Source: Zygnema cylindricum
Taxonomy: Eukaryota; Streptophyta; Zygnematophyceae; Zygnematales; Zygnemataceae
Assembly (NCBI GenBank): GCA_037447655.1
Contig: JBBHKE010002991.1
Span: 1 to 23,560, forward strand
Reading direction: 5' to 3'
Length of the DNA: 23,560 nucleotides
Shown piece by piece: positions 9,264 to 18,710 of the stretch. The notes beneath the pieces were generated by a model, which was not told the origin of the DNA, searched no databases, and saw only the letters and a program-made list of their open reading frames with translations. The stretch's first letter is position 1; each line of letters opens with the position of its first letter. The translations under genes and the position numbers were made by a program.

Positions 9264-9678
9264 GCGCGGTATCCGTTCCGTCCCCGTATTGTACTCCGTA
9301 CTAATCTAAACTGTCTCTATGTACTAAATATCGTAACCCAGTTAAATGGAAAATCCTATCTCCAACTATTTGAATATTTATCAAACCCTACACGTAGTAG
9401 CACTATTCCTAGACTAAATGGACAAAGCTAACGGCTACTGGACGACTGACTGACGGTAGGTACCAGGATCAATTCCTGGGTCCGTCACATATATTTTTGG
9501 TAAACATACCTATATTATCAATTCCTGTCTCTCTGGAAAGCTTAGGCAGCCATGGCTCTAGCTCCCTCTCCAGCCTTCAGTGACTACGACAAGTGTGGGG
9601 GCTTGGAGAAGGGAGTCAGAGGCAGACTGCCTCTACTCTTTATCTAACAAAGACCTAGAAAATACCCAAATATCAACA

Positions 9679-10795
9679 GGGCTCTCTCGAATACGCTACG
9701 TTGTTGGTGGAAGGATTCGAAGATGACAAGAATGCGTTTTGTTACATCGATCCGTACAACTGTTTGGATCCGGGGCTCTTCGATGTTCAAGAGGGAGCCA
9801 TTAAAAACGCCGTGGACTTTGCTTCGGAAAAGGAGCTCGAGTTGAGTCGAGAGTTGCTCTTTTCTGCGATGGAGTCGGAGGGAATGTACAATATCCATTT
9901 GTATTCGGGGATGAAAAGACCGTGGGTGTACAAGTACGAGCAGCGACACTTGAACGAGGAGGCTTTCGTTCCGAAATGGCGTCGATCTAGTCGTCAGCGA
10001 AGAACAAGGACACATCAGGAGAATGCGGGGACACCTTTGCAAACTGCGGATGTAGCTACGGAAACGGAGAATACACCTTCGCTAAATCCTGGTGAACCTT
10101 CCCAAAACGCGGACATACCGTTGCAAACCGCGGGCGTAACCTCGGTAACCGCAGATGTACCTTCGCAAACTACATGTGGTACTCCGGAAAACGTGGATGT
10201 ACCTTCAAACCCCACGTCGTTACGTCCCAAAAAGAGACAACCTTCGAAAAAGGCACAACCCTCGAAAAGAAAAAAAGCCCATAAAAAACGAAAAAGGTCA
10301 GAGTTTATAGACGAAGAAGTTGGTGTCGATGGGTCCGCTTCCGAGGACGAGGACGACGAAGACGAAGACGACATGAGCGGCTTTATAAACGATGAGATCG
10401 AGGAAGATGGGTCCTCTAGCAAGAACGAGGACGATGACGAGGTCAATGAAAAAAAAGTAGAAGAGGAAGGTGTAGAAAAAGAGGGAGGCGGAATAGAAGG
10501 GACGCTTGAGAAAGAAACGGGAGAGGAAAGCGGAGAAACTAACGAACGACCGGTAAAGAGAAAAAGGGTTCGTAGGGGGACAGTAATAAAAGGTAAAGGA
10601 AAGCGAGCAACCGACGTGGTGGGTTCGCAATACCAAAACATAGAGGATGTGCTCCAAAGCGAAGAAGCGGAAACAGCGCCGAAGCCCTATAAACGACGTG
10701 TGGTTGTTGAGAGCGACGGAGAAGGTGGGGAGGAAGACGGTAGAAGACGAGGAATAGAAATGGACGAGGCAGAAGATGAAGAAAGCGCGTAGGGG
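9679..10795 (+). CDS. Acidic, basic-patch-containing protein of unknown function (5' end uncertain)
   Basis: An uninterrupted frame of more than 1.1 kb, stopping at TAG 10790-10792. It is open back to 9662 inside the LTR, with no ATG at its front, so this is the 3' part of a gene; the first Leu codon at 9701 is used here only for numbering. Residues 1-105 look globular (GLFDVQEGAIKNAV, MESEGMYNIHLYSGMKRPW). Residues 105-170 hold degenerate Q/T/P-rich repeats (PLQTADV, PLQTAGV, TADVPSQT). Residues 175-198 form a strongly basic patch suited to nuclear import. From 200 it is acidic and contains a 26-residue duplication: FIDEEVGVDGSASEDED at 202 and FINDEIEEDGSSSKNED at 228. A second basic cluster (VKRKRVRRG) follows. 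This suggests a nuclear, chromatin- or nucleic-acid-associated protein, but no family is recognised. The minus-strand open frames here are shadows. Confidence 0.6.
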
Positions 10796-11036
10796 AATCT
10801 TGGAGTAGGCTTAGAGGAAGCTTTTTAGGGGGGGAGGGTGGGTGTGTGAGTGAAAAAAGATAGCTCGGGGTGTTGGGGGGGGAAGCGGAGGGATTGTGGT
10901 GGACAATGCGGGCTTGTATCCGACTCTATCATTGTGTTTGTTGATTGACGTTTTATTTGTCGTTTTATTTAAGCTGGTTGGTTGTGTTGTTGTGGGCTAC
11001 GCTTTGTATGTAATGAACCTAATCATATAAACACCA
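10796..11036. other. Probable 3' flank of the acidic-protein gene
   Basis: Starts with G-rich runs (10827-10885, including GGGGGG tracts) and passes into T/G-rich sequence around 10935-11015, with TTTTATTT and TTGTATGTAAT elements of the kind found near plant polyadenylation sites. No reading frame. Confidence 0.35.
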
Positions 11037-11107
11037 GACGATATGGCCGAGTGGTAAGGCCGAGAATCTAGAATTCTCGATCCCCAGTTCGATTCTGGGT
11101 GTTGTCA
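11037..11107 (+). tRNA. tRNA-like gene, plastid/bacterial tRNA-Cys-like body, UAG anticodon by position
   Basis: A full class I cloverleaf can be drawn. Acceptor: GACGATA with TGTTGTC. D arm: GCC/GGC around GAGTGGTAA. Anticodon stem: GAGAA/TTCTC, loop TCTAGAA. Variable loop: GATC. T arm: CCCAG/CTGGG, loop TTCGATT. Discriminator: A. Internal promoter boxes fit well (TGGCCGAGTGG; AGTTCGATTC). By position the anticodon is TAG, preceded by C33 instead of the near-universal U33. Leucine tRNAs reading CUA are class II, so this would be abnormal. The D and T arms resemble plastid tRNA-Cys as I remember it. No encoded CCA, and only TTT follows as a terminator. Likely a tRNA pseudogene or diverged organelle-derived copy; a functional odd tRNA is less likely. 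Confidence 0.6.
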
Positions 11108-11286
11108 ACTCTTTGTAATTTGTGATATATAATACGATGCGGGTAATAAGATGCGGTAGTACTTAAGTTTGGGCCGAAGGGTAGGTCCTTATATAGGTAA
11201 GGCGTAGGTCCTCAAGGCAGGTAGGTTGGTAGGTAGGTCTTTAAATAGGCCAAAATACCGATTAGGGAAAATGCTCTACCTTTCGA

Positions 11287-12590
11287 TCGTAGGCTAAGTC
11301 TTTCCAATCCCACGGTTATACCAGTCAAATTCGAACAAAGATACACTATTTAAGTTAGCGATTTTAAGGAAAAAGTGGGGAGGGACGAGAGAGAGTAGGA
11401 GTTGGTGAATTAAAAACCATAAGCTCGCCTAAAAAATTACCAAAGTAGCCGGTTAAACATCGACAGTTTTCGTGGGTTTTTGTACGAACCTCGGGCGGTG
11501 ATATATTTATATCGCGATGTACTCCTTTTTACCTATATTACGAACTGAAAACGGCAGCAAACGGAGAAAGGATCGGAGAGCTAAAAATATTGAAAAAGGT
11601 CTTATAATGGGCGAAAAAAACGGGTCGGAAAAGATTGACTGTGCTTTCGATCGTAGGCTGTATCTTACGACCTCGGTGGTTATGCCAGTCAAATTTCAAC
11701 AAGGATGCACTCGGGTACTTAACGTATTCGAGGGTAAACGCACGGCGGCGAACGGGGAAGTGGCGAGAGATATGAGATTTAGTCGGTCGTTAAATAGGGC
11801 GATATACGGATTAGAGAAAACGTACTCAACTTCCGGGAGTAGGCCAAGTGTTTCGCCTCTAGCTGTTAGGCTAGTGAAATTTGAACAAGGATACAGCATT
11901 TAACTTAAGATTTTACAACGGCGAACGGGGGAGGGTCGAGAGAGAGAGCGAGTAGCGGTCGGTGAACTAAAAGCTAAAAAAAAGCCAAAACAATTGCCAA
12001 AGTAGTCGGTTAAACGTCGCGGCTGTCTGTGGGTTTTTGTATGATATGGGGACGGTGTTGAATTTTTTTCGTAACGTACGGGTGATTACCTATCCAACGA
12101 ACTACAGACCGTGCAAAACGGAAAAGGGACTTGAGAGATACAAAAGTTGAAAAAATGTACGTAAATGGGCCGAAATACCGGGTAGTCGTAGGCTGTCTTA
12201 CGACTCTAGTGCTTATGCTGGGCAAATTTTAACAAGGATGCGCTAGTTTACTTTCGGATTTTCAAAGCCGAGGCGTCGATAGGAAGACGGATGCGTAATT
12301 TCCTAGGCGTAATTTCGTAGCTCGCCCCTAAAAATGTTGTGAAAACGGGCCAAAACACCGGTGACAAAACACGGACATTACCTCCGACTCTAGTGGTTAT
12401 AGTAGTCGTCAAATTTGAACAAGGGTGCACTCGGGTACTCGAGCGTTTTTAGTGGTACACGGTATATTTTACAAAGTTTGTGGTTATTTGTGGGGTAATT
12501 CCGCCGTCTCTGTGGGTACGGCGAGGAATGGAAGGTGACGTAACGACGGGGTTTGAGCCAAAGTCTTTTGCCTCTGCCCGTCATGCTAGT
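11287..12590. repeat. Composite satellite, about 550-bp higher-order unit, about 2.4 units
   Basis: The core CAAATTTGAACAA (variants) occurs at 11326, 11690, 11876, 12223, 12410 and 12591, spaced 364, 186, 347, 187 and 181, so alternate cores are about 533-550 apart. Other modules repeat with the same step: CAAAGTAGYCGGTTAAAC at 11441 and 11998; a GAGAGAGAG...GGTGAAYTAAAA block at about 11375 and 11925; and a GGGACGGGAGAG-like module at about 11565 and 12120. Open frames on either strand are chance products of the repeats. Confidence 0.85.
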
Positions 12591-13680
12591 CAAATTTGAA
12601 CAACAATACGCGATTTAACTACGACCTTTCGAAGACGAAGAGGACTGTACGGGGATGGTTTTACGGGGTTTGCACCTAAGTCTTTCGACTCTGCCCGTCA
12701 TGCTAGTTAAATTTGAACAAGGATAGGCGATTTTTCTTAAAATGGTCGAAGGGGTTTTAGAGCGGATTGTAAGGTGACGTTAGATCGACGCTTTTTTGCC
12801 TAAGTCTTTCGGCTCTGCCCGTCATGCTAGTCAAATTTGAACAAGGAACGCCCTATTTTAGTTACCTCCGGTCGTAGGCTAAGGCTTCCGGTTATAAAAC
12901 ATGGAGTCTACCGCCGCGTCTGTGGTCTATGCTAGTCAAATTTCAACAAGGAAGGGTTTTTATACTTAACGTTTTTCAACGCTACACGGAAACGTGTACG
13001 ATGATGGCGGTTATTTGTGGGATACTTCCGCCTCTGCCCGTCATGCTAGTCAAATTTGAACAAGGATGCACAATTATACTTCAAGTTTTCGAGGGTTTTA
13101 TAGAGCGGATTGTAAGGTGACGTAACCACGGGGATCGAGCCTAAGTCTTTCGACTCTGCCCGTCATGCTAGTCAAATTTGAACAAGGATACGCTATGTTA
13201 GGGTAACTTTCCCAAGACGGCGCGGATTGTGAGGCGATGTAAGATTGACGGTGTTGAGCCTAAGTGTTGCGGCTCTGCCCGTCATGCTAGGCAAATTTGA
13301 ACAAGGATAGGCTAAGTGTTCTTTGAATTTATCGAGGACGCCGCGGAGTGTAAAATGATGAAAGATCGACGGTGTTGAGCCTAAGTGTTTCGACTCTGCC
13401 CGTCATGCTAGTCAAATTTGAACAAGGATCCGCTATGTAGCTTAAACTTTTCGAGGGGGGGGAGGAATGTACGGTGATGGTACCCCTGGGGTGGCGCCTA
13501 AGCTATTAGACTCTGCCCATCATGCCAGTCAAATTTGAACAAGGATAGGGTATTTAACTTCAAAAAAACGGCAGGGTTTTAAAGCGGATTGTAAGGTGAC
13601 GTTACCACGGGGTTTGAGCCCGAGTGTTTCGACCCTGCCTGTCATGCTAGTCAAATTTGAACAAAGAAAGACGGGTAACC
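12556..13680. repeat. Tandem satellite, about 120-bp unit, about 10 units
   Basis: Cores start at 12591, 12708, 12832, 12937, 13051, 13173, 13292, 13413, 13530 and 13652 (spacing 105-124). Each unit has a conserved block of about 45 bp (CCTAAGTCTTTCG, CTCTGCCCGTCATGCTAG, TCAAATTTGAACAAGGAT) and a more variable half that often contains GCGGATTGTAAGGTGACG. The conserved block is the same core as in the composite repeat to the left, so the array looks like an amplified sub-unit of it. Confidence 0.93.
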
Positions 13681-13734
13681 TAGTAGAGAAGGGACGCGGT
13701 GATATATTTTTAATGTAAGAGTAAATTTTATTAC

Positions 13735-14580
13735 CTATCCGTTGACCTAAAGAAGGAAAGAAAAAGAAAAGGGACGGGAGAGTTATAATTGTCCGAAATC
13801 TATCCAAAAATGGTACGGAAAAATACCGAAACAGCGATTCCTCGTCGACAGTTGCCGTCGTTCTTCTCATGGTACCTGTATGGTAATATGTTTTCAGGGT
13901 CATCCTCACATTGTTATCTATCCAACGATACATAGAGGGCAACAAACGGAAAAGGGACGGGAGAGTTACATTTGTATGAATTCCCTACGAATAATGGTGC
14001 GGAAACGGACCAAAACAGCGATTCCTCGACGATATTTGCGGTTGGTTTTTCTATGGTACCGGTGTACTTTTATATTCTTTTGGTAATCCTCACATTATTC
14101 TCTATCCACAGATATAAAGAAGGCAGCAAACGGACAAGGGACGGGAGAGATACGTTTTTTTGATTCCTCTCCGAATAATGGTTCGCAAACGGACCAAAAC
14201 AACCATACCTCGACGATATTTGCCGTTGTTTTTTGTATGGTACCGGTAAACTATTTTATTTTTTCGGTAATCCTTACATGATTTTCTATCCACGGATACA
14301 AAGAAGGCAGCAAACGGACAAGGGACGGGAGAGATACATTTTTCTGATTTCCTACAAAAAATGCTCCGGAAACGAACCAAAACAGCCATACCTCGACGAT
14401 ATTTGCCGTTGTTTTTTGTATGGTACCGGTAAACTATTTTATTTTTTCGGGAATCCTTACATTATTATCTATCCACGGATACAAAGAAGGCAACAAACGG
14501 ACAAGGGACGGGAGAGATACATTTTTCTGATTTCCCTACAAAAAATGCTCCGGAAATGGGTTAAAACACCGGTTATAAAA
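13735..14580. repeat. Tandem satellite, 183-bp unit, about 4.6 units
   Basis: GGGACGGGAGAG occurs at 13771, 13953, 14138, 14322 and 14505 (spacing 182, 185, 184, 183). Units share CTATCCACGGATACAAAGAAGG, AAACGGACCAAAACAGCCAT, CCTCGACGATATTTGCCGTT and ATGGTACCGGT-like blocks. The two right-most full units are the most alike. The module also occurs singly in the composite repeat. A 174-codon plus-strand open frame across it is a by-product of the repetition. Confidence 0.93.
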
Positions 14581-16639
14581 CACGTGATTTTAGGAGGTTT
14601 ACGTAAAAAGAACACCGTGTATTGTATTTTTTTTTATCAGAGGGAACTCTCACCTACCCAACAAGCCATCGGGAGCACGGATCCCACAATGATACGTGAA
14701 GATGTATTATTTCAAGCTCAAAGTGAAAAAATGCTCCGAAATTGGAACATTTTTTAGGGTATTTTAGACACAAAAAAACTAAGTTATGAAACTCGACCGA
14801 AACTAGTTTCGGCATTTTATTCCAATGCACCGCGTAAAAAGAAACAAAATTCACTTCAACCATTATCGAAGAAAAACTATAAAAACGACACGGGTATTAA
14901 GGTTTCGAAAATGTTCCGCGGGCGGATCATTTTCGGAAAATGCTCCGATTTCGGAGCATTAACGCAACCACGGCTAAAAGACCAGTGTCCCCTCATACCG
15001 GTGTCCTCTTACCGATATTCAGTAGACCTACCGACAATCGATATATAGGGCAGATACTGCCGGTCACATATTTGTTGCGGCATTTTAACAACATACCGGC
15101 TCAACCTGCCGATAAAAAAATGTCGGTCTGATTTAGAAATTTTTGAAAGGTTTCATTGATTTTATGCCCTCTTACCACTTCCACAGAGTCTTAAGCCAAA
15201 AAATGTTTTTCTTTATTAGTTCTACATAAAAATTTGTTATTGCAAAGAGGAACTATTATAGACGTTGAGATTGGATTTCTGATGTTTGAAAGAGAAAACA
15301 AGTTAAATGCACTAAATACAGTTAAGTTACAAAGAACATGCATAATAAATAGTATATACCCGTATAGTATAGTTTCTTATATGTTCAATCAAAACTATTA
15401 GAGTCAACGTGGTTACAAAAGATAACAAATAAAAAAAAACCATAAGTCAATACAATGAATACACTGGCGAAAGAGGAATCTCAAGTAAAAAAAAAGGCCA
15501 TAAAAAATTACATCTAAGTAACAAAGTACAACCATTCATATGCAAGAACAAAATTGCACACAAATTCATGTTAGAGTAACTTTCATAAAGTTAGGTATTA
15601 TTTTGTGCATACTTACTAAAATTTCGGTCCAGTACTTTTAACCTTATAAAGCAATAATTTTTGTAAAAAAGTGCTACGCAATTCGAACTAGAGATTCGTA
15701 CTTACATTTTACAAAAGTACGGACCAGATTGTGATGCGTGGTGTAACACACTATAAAATCCATATAGTACAATACTATATAGTATACAATACTAACGAAT
15801 AGTTGCACTATATATTTTCATGCATACATATACAAAAAAAAACGAATTTATACGATATATTTGGCCATCTTGCCGTTTGATCGGAACCATCGGTGATCGA
15901 TATTATTGCGACATGAAACGTAACGATAAACAACACAATTTGCCACACATCTAGTTGATGGCGAGCATATAGCATATTGAATGTTAGTGGTTCATTAAAA
16001 TACTATTTTTTTTGTCATTTTATGCTATAAGAAGTGGATTTAATAGACGTATTAAAAATTTTTACGACTTTGAAAGAATAATAGTTTTCACATGTTTGTA
16101 CCCTTTTTAACATGGAATAAAAAATTCAACAAGTTATGGGCTTGACTGAATCAAGGAAATTTGAAACCTTTGAAAAAAACGATAAGAACTAAACTTGCGC
16201 CACGTGGAATATTTAAAGAACATAATACAAAAAACAAGGCAATACTTTCCACAAAAATGATTTTCACTCAACCCAAGGTTTTTGTCAACACACTAAAAAA
16301 TGTGCAACATTGGTACAATCGTGATAAAGATTAATGACAATTCTATTTTTTATAAACCCTTCTCCCCAGCCGACAGATAATAGAGTTTGACATGACTCCT
16401 CTAATAATGAATTTGTGTTGGTGCGTGTCTATTTTTTGTTCAATGCATTGTCTTGTTTCTATTCATATGATTGCTCGATGACAAAGAATTAAAATATCGG
16501 CAAATTATGAAACACCATGGGCATTTCACGCGCGAAGAACAACATCCGATTGATTAGTTCTTTTGAGAAATTTGTGTGAGACATAAGAGGAACCAGAAGA
16601 ATGACAACCTTTGTAATATTCATACCAAGGAAGGGTGCG
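14581..16639. other. AT-rich stretch without genes
   Basis: No supported gene or RNA. The left edge still holds scattered AAAATGCTCCG motifs shared with the 183-bp array. Short AT hairpins occur, for example TATAGTA/TACTATA near 15756-15776. Poly-A and poly-T runs are frequent. Confidence 0.5.
14939..14960. repeat. Perfect 10-bp-arm palindrome
   Basis: AATGCTCCGA and TCGGAGCATT flank a TT spacer. The half-site AATGCTCCG recurs in the 183-bp array and at about 14729-14737, so this may be a rearranged end of the satellite. Confidence 0.75.
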
Positions 16640-17115
16640 CGTCCACACTAGCCAGGCTAGCCTAGACCGACGCACGATACCGCATGGTGATACCACCGAG
16701 GGACTTGTCCCAAATGGTTTTGTAATTCTCTTACGAATCCTTCCGTAAAGCCTATTTAAATGTCCAAACCGACAGTTCAGCTAAGTGATCGACTTACGGA
16801 TGGTCTCGACAAGAAAAAAATGGTAATTGAAAGCCTTATCCGACATTTCCTATAATTTTCCTCAAAATTTTGTTCCTCTATTTGTGAGAACCTTCGTTAG
16901 GACATTGTCCCTCATCAAGACATGTTCTTTGAATGCAACAATAGTTAGCTTTGCTATTTTGCGTAGCAAGGCTACCACTTCCACCCATTTGCTAAAATTG
17001 ATGATCATTATCTTGATGTTTTGTTTGCCTCTATAGGAGACGCCAAATATTCCAAATAAGATCGCAGACCCAATAATATAATAATCCTTTGATAGGTAGT
17101 GGTTCAGGTGACACA
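16640..17115 (-). pseudogene. Ty3/gypsy integrase relic cut by a copia LTR
   Basis: The minus frame over 16862-17115 reads as the integrase core of gypsy elements. SYRGKQNIKI is followed by INFSKWVEVVALLRKI and TIVAFKEHVL, ending in TNRGTKF, where the family has a DN/DRGTKF-type motif; the expected catalytic Asp is replaced by Asn. Farther left, fragments in shifted frames (for example ENYKTIWDKSLGG near 16700-16740) continue the expected C-terminal part with stops. Upstream the homology runs up to 17115, exactly where the plus-strand copia LTR starts, so that insertion separates it from its reverse transcriptase side. Non-functional. Confidence 0.8.
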
Positions 17116-17625
17116 TGTTGAAAAGGATAATTTATATCTTTCCTCTCTTCTATACTTCTAAGGAACGTTGATATATCAAACTATAGGAGATAGAGAGAGA
17201 AAAAAAGCCATGGCTGCCTCTAAGGTAGCCAGTAAGATATGCTAAGGCAAAGAGAGAGAGAGAGAGAGAGACAAAATAAGCCTCTAACAAAAAAGGTGCA
17301 CTGGCCAAGATTTGATCTTGGCCCAAAGAGTCCCATATTAGCTTGCCTAGCTGCTGTCCGTATCCATTTGTTGTAGAGGATGTCGATACACATATAAGGT
17401 GTTATTCAGTAATAAACATGATTATACCCTTTGTGTCCATTGAATGGAATCAGTGAAACAAACGCACATGGAGACAGAGAAAAATAAAAGGTGCACGGAA
17501 CATTTGGCGCACTGCATGATCGAACTAACGTTGATTAAACGAATTTGTAATCTGATGGTCCGCGTGAGCGCCGACGGCATGGAATGATTTTTTTGGCAAC
17601 TTATGCCAAAAAAGCCACAAATTGA

Positions 17626-17631
17626 CACGTG
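17626..17631. promoter_or_regulatory. G-box in LTR copy 4
   Basis: CACGTG in the equivalent U3 position, about 250 bp upstream of the TATA box. Confidence 0.5.
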
Positions 17632-17879
17632 GAATTGTTCACCTCAGTGGACAACAAAAGAGAAAGAGACAAATCCATGGCGTTGATTATAGAAGGTACA
17701 GTGTCTTTCATTGCGCCGTAGAAGAATCGTACATATCGTATGCGGGCTACTGTTCTTCAGTTTTTGTACATGATATATTTTACAGCATTTTGATTGGTGT
17801 TTAGCTTAGTACATAGGGTTATGAGTAGGGCTATAAGACTTAGGAATTTTTTGGGTACCTCTCTTTCAGAGTGAGTCTG

Positions 17880-17889
17880 TATATAAAGG
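17880..17889 (+). promoter_or_regulatory. TATA box of LTR copy 4
   Basis: TATATAAAGG, 211 bp upstream of the gag ATG and downstream of the G-box, in the expected order for a plant retrotransposon promoter. Confidence 0.6.
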
Positions 17890-18090
17890 CTAACTTTCAG
17901 CGGCCATAACTAAGAGCTTAGAAGAGCAAATTTAACACTTTTTTTTGTGTTTGGCTTAAGGGAGCCTTCTCTTCATAGGGGTGAAGCTAGTTGTGTGAAG
18001 TGTCAGTCTAGGTGGCAGTTAGTAACTGGGAAGGTCAAGGAGGGAAATAGTGTTTAAGAGGGATTTTGGAGTTCTGCATTTTGTCGGCTG

Positions 18091-18340
18091 ATGGAGTCCA
18101 GAGAATTTCAGGTTATAGCCCTACCGTCAAGGGTGCCCATCTTTGATGGATCTGACTTCATCTACTCAGAGATTGTGATAGAAGGAGCACTTTTGGATAA
18201 CCATCATTAGGGCATATTGTTGGGACTCATTTGATGCCCACCACCGCCGGGCTTTGGAGGAGCTCGGTTCTCCAATTCCTCAATAGTTGGCAAGTCTACA
18301 ATAATGATAACAGATAAGAAATAGGCGGATGGGGAACAAA
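18091..18340 (+). pseudogene. Copia gag N-terminus relic (with LTR copy 4)
   Basis: The ATG at 18091 opens MESREFQVIALPSRVPIFD, homologous to the gag start of the element at the left edge. TAG stops it at 18208-18210 after 39 codons. A GFGGARFS segment, matching GFGGSRFT in the left-edge gag, is recognisable downstream (about 18250) in the same frame after further stops. The rest of the element is missing; an unrelated promoter-like segment and another LTR follow. Confidence 0.75.
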
Positions 18341-18369
18341 GGTTTTGAGAAATTAACGTCCAGAAATGG

Positions 18370-18710
18370 CGTCAACCTTCAAGTTTGGAAAACTTGAAGG
18401 GTCGAATACTTCTACGTCGTAAACCACCAAAATAAATGTTCACTGAAACTTTTTTCCCAAGATCTTATTTTAAGTCACTAGCCAATGAAAAGGTAGATGG
18501 TTGGTAAAAAGAGAGAAAGGTTTCCCAATCATATACTGAAAAAAAATGTACACTTTCCGAAAGTGCCGCCACTTTCTAAAAGTGCTGCTAAGCGTTCTCT
18601 TGTAAAACTCGTATAAATAGACTCACTGCGGTTATTACTCTTGCTTGCGTATGAGACAACGTATTTGTCTCTATTTAACTCTCTTGGAGTTAAGAACATT
18701 GCAATGTTAG
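18370..18710 (+). other. Promoter-like segment, possibly part of a different LTR
   Basis: TATAAATAG at 18612-18620 lies upstream of a T/C-rich leader. Near 18554-18587 short direct repeats of ACTTTCYRAAAGTGC form small palindromes (CACTTTC/GAAAGTG). It ends exactly where LTR copy 5 begins. The layout would suit the U3-R of another LTR, but no start or end could be fixed. Confidence 0.35.

Larger units (their letters stand above)
8801..9678 (-). mobile_element. Rearranged copia LTR with inverted half (LTR copy 3)
   Basis: The right end is a normal LTR start on the minus strand (TGTTGATATTTGGG at 9678), and 9114-9678 aligns in order with copies 1 and 2. The left part, 8801-9113, aligns only in inverted orientation: its reverse complement matches the GTAC-rich and G-box region of copy 2. 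The insertion is bordered by GGGCTC at 8795-8800 and 9679-9684, a likely target-site duplication, so the inversion was probably present in the inserted molecule. Hairpin at 9556-9621; tRNA-like segment at about 9410-9482. No gag follows. Confidence 0.75.
17116..18010 (+). mobile_element. Copia LTR (LTR copy 4)
   Basis: Starts TGTTGAAAAGGATAA at 17116 and ends near 18010 by alignment with the other copies (about 895 bp). It carries GCCATGGCTGCC as in other copies, a (GA)n tract at 17250-17271, the antisense tRNA-like T-arm (17304-17322) and a G-box (17626-17631). A good TATA box (TATATAAAGG) lies at 17880-17889, which fixes transcription rightwards into the gag remnant. The leader contains GGTGGCAGTTAGTAACTGG where a primer-binding site should be, not the usual initiator-Met type. 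Confidence 0.82.

Noticed and set aside
10015-10641. 208-codon minus-strand Ser-rich open frame
   Set aside because: It is the antisense of the acidic, repeat-rich plus-strand frame; acidic GA-rich codons read as Ser/Phe on the other strand.
12556-13680. CRISPR-like look: a near-invariant block separated by variable stretches
   Set aside because: The intervening stretches are related to each other (GCGGATTGTAAGGTGACG recurs), unit length is about 120 bp, and the block occurs in a eukaryotic satellite with composite relatives next door.
14233-14757. 174-codon plus-strand open frame
   Set aside because: It runs through the 183-bp array and repeats the same peptide each unit. Unit lengths of 182-185 do not keep frame across the whole array.
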